From Axinella damicornis (lineage: Eukaryota; Porifera; Demospongiae; Axinellida; Axinellidae), in contig OZ007512.1 in the NCBI GenBank assembly GCA_963931865.1, positions 785,627 to 849,626 of the forward strand: DNA of 64,000 bases, written 5' to 3'. This document shows, one piece after another, positions 58,798 through 64,000 of this stretch; position 1 is the first letter of the stretch, and every line of letters starts with the position of its first letter. Made by a program: the position numbers and the translations under genes. The notes below the pieces were generated by a model. The model made no database searches. It saw only the letters and a program-made list of their open reading frames with translations, and was not told where the DNA came from.

Positions 58798-59358
58798 GGT
58801 TACGGGATCCCTGCGCGCGGATACGCACACCGTATACTTAATTAAGCGCTATTTCATAGTTCATTTGTCACCAAAAAGAAAGCCGTGTGATCCGACCTGG
58901 ACTTGGAAGACCGTGTTGACATAGGCACAAACAGTATAGAAAGGGCCGGACGAAGCGTTTTTGTAAATGCTGATGACCGTTCCGAAGTTATACGACGCTG
59001 TATTCCAAAGTGGGGAGTCAAGATGGCGGTTATTCGCACTCAAGAGTCGTTCTTTCGAGGACTGCTCAACCTAGCCACAAAACGCTTAAGTCCCGCCCTA
59101 GAGCTTCCTATGGCGTGTCTCCCAACAGTAGAATCAAGTTGCTGGCGGTCTTTGCACTGGAGATTTTTGGTGAATAGTTTGCTGGAATGATTTAACCAGC
59201 GTACGACGGCTACAGTGTGATGATGTTTGGTCTGCATGTTGACTACCCTCCCTGCTTTGTGTCGAGTAAGTTTGATTTCGCTAGCTTACTTTCTGTGCGA
59301 GAAAAACGGGGTTGAAGAAATTGTCTGGCCACGCCCACCGCACGACGATCCCGTAACC
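58798..59358. mobile_element. TTAA-target (piggyBac-type) non-autonomous element
   Basis: GGTTACGGGATC and its complement GATCCCGTAACC form the ends, flanked by TTAA on both sides (58794-58797, 59359-59362). Short open frames inside have no recognisable domain. Confidence 0.8.
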
Positions 59359-59362
59359 TTAA

Positions 59363-59959
59363 CCACTGAATTCTTCCCACCAAGACAACACATTTTCATG
59401 CATTCAGCGCACACCACTTTCGTACATGTAGGTACTCCTCTCCCACAGCATTCACTCCTCAGCGGCCAAACTTGGTGGGGCCTGCACACATGGAGAGACC
59501 CCTCTGGCAATACCGTTAATGATATTCATGACCACCCACAAGCCCAGTAATCGGAGGTCAAAGGTGGATGTCAGCCGGATATTCGCCCAGCATTTCCCTA
59601 AACTTGGGCCAGATCTGACTGATGGCACACCTTACACCACCAATTTGCATGTTTTCTTGAGGCCCTGGGTGTGGTCTATGAATATCATTAAAATAAAATA
59701 AAAAATCGTCAGGTCAATGAATCTGATTAAAATCGAAAAATGCCCACGACATGTGCATGGGGGGCTGCTGCCCCCCCCCCCCCCCCCCCCCCCCCACTTC
59801 TACGTTTAGTGGGGGGTGCGCGCCGAAATCTGACCAAATTTTGTGGTTCATCCCTCAAAGTTGTCCCTAGGCCCTCTGAAGCCTTTTTGCTCTCTTTTTG
59901 GACTGACGAGAAGCCCTACAAGTGCATAGGGTCTAAATGATTTCTATAGATATCAATGG
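59363..59959. other. Repeat debris inside the membrane-protein pseudogene
   Basis: A-rich tail ATTAAAATAAAATAAAAAAT near 59690 suggests a retroelement 3' end. A C run (59770-59794) and a GGGGGGTGCGCGCC stretch follow. No gene. Confidence 0.4.
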
Positions 59960-60467
59960 GGCTTAAAGGGTTTTAACAAAACATCTGTGAAATGGTTTCC
60001 ATTGCCAGACAATAATTAGTCTGAAGTTGTGCCCATGTACAAACGTAGTAGCAGTAATGGGTAAAAGGCAGACACATAGCTACTGGAGGGCAATTAAGAA
60101 CATGGATGTTTTTGGGGCCTCAGCTCACACAGAATGGTGGAATGAGATAACGGAACCAATAACAGGTATAAGAATGACTTTGAACGCAGCACATAAGTTT
60201 GCATGCATTTAGTTCTATCATTAAGGCCCCTTGAAATCTTTTACTATATGGTTTACAACAATAATTACTGTTAATTGGCTGAACATAATGAAGCAGTTCA
60301 TTGGTGCAGAGGTGATACGGATTCGAAGTGTTACCAAGTAAAAGACAGTCACAGGAACAAATTCAGATATATAGGATGTATAGTAGCTATCCACCCATAG
60401 TTCTCTGTGCAGTTTGCACAAGCATACAGTAGCCGATGCTAATAATTGGAAATACTGATGTGGAATT

Positions 60468-61482
60468 GCTAACGATCACAGAAATTTTCTCAGGAATGGT
60501 GAGCGCTGAGTAGAGAAACACAATGCTTACTTGCAGATAAGGCTCAAATTACACAAGATAACTCACTACAAACAACTTGGCTATCACTATACAATGCTAT
60601 AGCTACTCTCATCAAAAATATTTTTTTCAATCGATCAGCATGCGCCATTTTTCATGATATTGATATTGTATACAATATGAAGCATGAGGTCTGAGACACT
60701 TAAAATGTAGTGCATGTGCGCCTTTATTGTATGGTAGGAGTGCCACTTAGTCTTCTTTGGCCCACATTGCGAGAAAGCATATCATGCAGATAAACTGGGA
60801 GTATCAGAGTAGCTAAGCAAACAGCAGATATTGTTATTAATAAACAAAATAGTTTTGCTACATATATCTACATAGGAAGGATTCCATCATGCTTCCAGAT
60901 CGGAAACTGCCTATGTAGCAAACTGGTGGCAATCTATTTGCAGTGCTATATCTGGCAAATATATATCAGAAAAAGGAACTTGCAATGCCACTTGTAGCAA
61001 ATATGCAGGTGGTATCGTATTTTCAATGGCAGCAGTAAACTCTGAAATATGGGAATTGCAAATCAACAACTCAAAACGATGTGTTTCTGTTTGTGTATAC
61101 ATCAATCATAACAATAATAGGATCAGCGTTGAATGTGAGACATGGATCCGTTACATACTGACAACAGGTACATAGAGCCAGAAGCCAAAACAAATCTATA
61201 ATTTAGCAAAAATAACGCTACACTATACAAAATTTAGGCACTTGTGGGCCCACACAATGTGCCAGGGAAAAACCTCACCAATAAACAGTGAGGGGAAAAC
61301 CCACTAATTATCTGGCTCCTAGCTAATTGTAAACAGGCTGCAAACATAGGAGGTGATATAAAGAGTGCAAAACTAAATTCCTACGCATCCAAACAAACAA
61401 CAAAGTTAGCAGTCACTGAAGTAAGGAATGAACACACAACATGTACACCAAATGTGTACAAATGATGATGAAATGTGCGTGT
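60468..61482 (-). repeat. Segmental duplication, 3' flank of gene 4 (copy 2)
   Basis: Counterpart of 41388-42424. The similarity ends at GTGCGTGTTAA, just where the death-domain stop codon of gene 4 would stand; the coding part is absent. The conserved block at 61225-61330 is retained. Confidence 0.8.
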
Positions 61483-64000
61483 TAATGGGAAAGCAGCTCA
61501 CCTAAAAATGGAGCTATTTAATGATATTCATGGGGACCCCAGGGCTATTTGTATCAGACTGTGTCAAGTACAAGCTTGCAACCAAGGTTAGCCACAGTTG
61601 GGGCTTCACAGGGTACCAACGGCACAGGCACACTCTCCAACACACAGAATAATAGTGAATAGGCTGTTAATGATATTCATGATCCACAAAATAAGACAGA
61701 TTACGTCCCTTGTCATAGTCACAGTCAGGGTATGGTTGGACAGAGGTTCAGTGCTCAGTTCAGCTATAGCTTGCTTATCTCTGAACTTTCTTCCAACAAT
61801 TCGGTTCTTTCTCTCGTCTCATTAATTAATAACTCTTTAGGGCCTAAATTTATTTCTCTAGGTCATTTTCAGTCTATAGAACACTTAAACATACCCTAAT
61901 TTCTGTTCCCTGGCGTTGCTGGGCTCGAAACTGCTCACACAGGTAATTTCAGCTACACTAAGCATATACGTGACTTAACCACACCCACCAACTAACGAAC
62001 TTGCAATCAAGCCTCCCGAGAAGTAGCCAACCTGCCATAGCTAAAAAAACTGACCATGAACACTGGAAATGGAGGGCCTACAAGGCAAGACAGCTACTTT
62101 CTAAGTCCATTTATGCTTAAAACCCGAGAAATGGCCTACCCGGCTCCAACCAAGGGCCGTTCAAAGCTGAGCCCAAACGCGGCCATGCTGTTTGCACCCT
62201 TCGGGTGCACCCACCCACCTCCCCCTGCCCCGCCCTTTCTGCTGGCGCAGAGCCTATCTCTCAAGGACATTGCCGGATGTGACATCATGAAGCTGAAAGT
62301 CTCACGTTGCAGATATGCAACGTTAGATCTTAAAGGGCTAATGGGAAAGCAGCTCACCTAAAAATGGAGCTATTTAATGATATTCATGCGGACCCCAGGG
62401 CTATTTGTATCAGACTGTGTCAAGTACAAGCTTGCAACCAAGGTTAGCCACAGTTGGGGCTTCACAGGGTACCAACGGCACAGGCACACTCTCCAACACA
62501 CAGAATAATAGTGAATAGGCTGTTAATGATATTCATGATCCACAAAATAAGACAAATTACGTCCCTTGTCGCAGTCACAGTCAGGGTATGGTTGGACAGA
62601 GGTTCAGTGCTCAGTTCAGCTATAGCTTGCTTATCTCTGAACTTTCTTCCCACAATTCGGTTATTTCTCTCGTCTCATTAATGGGAAAGCAGCTCACCTA
62701 AAAATGGAGCTATTTAATGATATTCATGGGGACCCCAGGGCTATTTGTATCAGACTGTGTCAAGTACAAGCTTGCAACCAAGGTTAGCCACAGTTGGGGC
62801 TTCACAGGGTACCAACGGCACAGGCACACTCTCCAACACACAGAATAATAGTGAATAGGCTGTTAATGATATTCATGATCCACAAAATAAGACAGATTAC
62901 GTCCCTTGTCGCAGTCACAGTCAGGGTATGGTTGGACAGAGGTTCAGTGCTCAGTTCAGCTATAGCTTGCTTATCTCTGAACTTTCTTCCCACAATTCGG
63001 TTATTTCTCTCGTCTCATTAATGGGAAAGCAGCTCACCTAAAAATGGAGCTATTTAATGATATTCATGGGGACCCCAGGGCTATTTGTATCAGACTGTGT
63101 CAAGTACAAGCTTGCAACCAAGGTTAGCCACAGTTGGGGCTTCACAGGGTACCAACGGCACAGGCACACTCTCCAACACACAGAATAATAGTGAATAGGC
63201 TGTTAATGATATTCATGATCCACAAAATAAGACAGATTACGTCCCTTGTCGCAGTCACAGTCAGGGTATGGTTGGACAGAGGTTCAGTGCTCAGTTCAGC
63301 TATAGCTTGCTTATCTCTGAACTTTCTTCCCACAATTCGGTTCTTTCTCTCGTCTCATTAATTAATTAACTCTTTAGGGCCTTAATTTATTTCTCTAGGT
63401 CATTTTCAGTCTATAGAACACTTAAACATACCCTAATTTCTGTTCCCTGGCGTTGCTGGGCTCGAAACTGCTCACACAGGTAATTTCAGCTACACTAAGC
63501 ATATACGTGACTTAACCACACCCACCAACTAACGAACTTGCAATCAAGCCTCCCGAGAAGTAGCCAACCTGCCGTAGCTAAAAAAACTGACCATGAACAC
63601 TGGAAATGGAGGGCCTACAAGGCAAGACAGCTACTTTCTAAGTCCATTTATGCTTAAAACCCGAGAAATGGCCTACCCGGCTCCAACCAAGGGCCGTTCA
63701 AAGCTGAGCCCAAACGCGGCCAAAACCCGAGAAATGGCCTACCCGGCTCCAACCAAGGGCCGTTCAAAGCTGAGCCCAAACGCGGCCATGCAGTTTGCAC
63801 CCTTCGGGTGCACCCACCCACCTCCCCCTGCCCCGCCCTTTCTGCTGGCGCAGAGCCTATCTCTCAAGGACATTGCCGGATGTGACATCATGAAGCTGAA
63901 AGTCTCACGTTGCAGATATGCAACGTTAGATCTTAAAGGGCTAATGGGAAAACAGCTCACCTAAAAATGGAGCTATTTTATGGGGACCCCAGGGCTATTT
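61483..64000. repeat. Composite satellite array, 340-bp unit plus long spacer variant
   Basis: The 340-bp unit starting TAATGGGAAAGCAGCTCACC occurs at 61483, 62338, 62678, 63018 and (partial) 63938. The first and fourth units are followed by a spacer of about 515-580 bp (ACTCTTTAGGGCC to GATCTTAAAGGGCTA). The second spacer has an extra 66-bp tandem duplication (63655-63720 and 63721-63786). Open frames in it repeat with the unit and are not genes. The array runs out of the window. Confidence 0.9.

Larger units (their letters stand above)
57842..60440 (-). pseudogene. Broken copy of the multipass membrane protein gene
   Basis: Segments 59960-60440 (SEFVPVTVFYLVTLRIRITS, APMNCFIMFSQL) and 57842-58203 (LLQGT, NSNKRRWHALHL) match exon 2 of the gene at 13743-15953 in the right order, with frameshifts and missing stretches. 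At least two transposons (58204-58774 and 58798-59358) and other sequence split it. The TSD of the first, ATCCCAT, is the gene's own sequence (compare GAATCCCACC near 14412). Not functional. Confidence 0.8.

Overview
The window looks like nuclear DNA of an animal, most likely a demosponge. The reasons are spliced genes with consensus GT/AG junctions, very large intron-poor ankyrin exons, tandem death-fold modules of a type I associate with sponge immune-type genes, and a dense load of small DNA transposons, foldback elements and minisatellites. The species cannot be fixed from the sequence.

The backbone is four same-strand (minus) paralogues of a giant ankyrin-repeat ROCO gene: gene 1 (145-7071, cut by the window edge), gene 2 (21063-26185), gene 3 (30330-36885) and gene 4 (42425-52055). 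Each has a long 34-residue ankyrin array, a Roc GTPase, a COR domain and a C-terminal death-like segment. In genes 1, 2 and 4 the big exon ends at the same CTG|GT splice donor. In genes 2, 3 and 4 it is followed by a short acidic exon and one or two death-domain exons. In gene 4 all splice phases agree and give a protein of about 2957 residues. The order ANK-Roc-COR-Death is that of DAPK1 without the kinase. This is the most interesting system in the window: a locally expanding family of kinase-less, DAPK-like, ankyrin ROCO death-domain proteins. Genes 2 and 3 carry frameshifts, and gene 3 has also lost most of COR, so the cluster shows both birth and decay.

Between them, 13743-15953 encodes a two-exon, signal-peptide-bearing, cysteine-rich multipass membrane protein. 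A segmental duplication repeats the whole gene 1 - upstream flank - membrane gene block as gene 4 - flank - membrane pseudogene (57842-60440). A second duplication copies the 3' flank of gene 4 (41388-42424) to 60468-61482, where it stops at the death-domain stop codon and a satellite array (61483-64000) begins.

The rest is repeat-rich spacer. It holds a hAT remnant with a readable transposase C-terminus, non-autonomous elements with defined inverted ends and target duplications of 4, 5, 7, 8 and 9 bp, a LINE 3' fragment, long palindromes, and minisatellites of 36, 40, 64, 97 and 340 bp. No rRNA, tRNA, CRISPR or bacterial-type operon was recognised.
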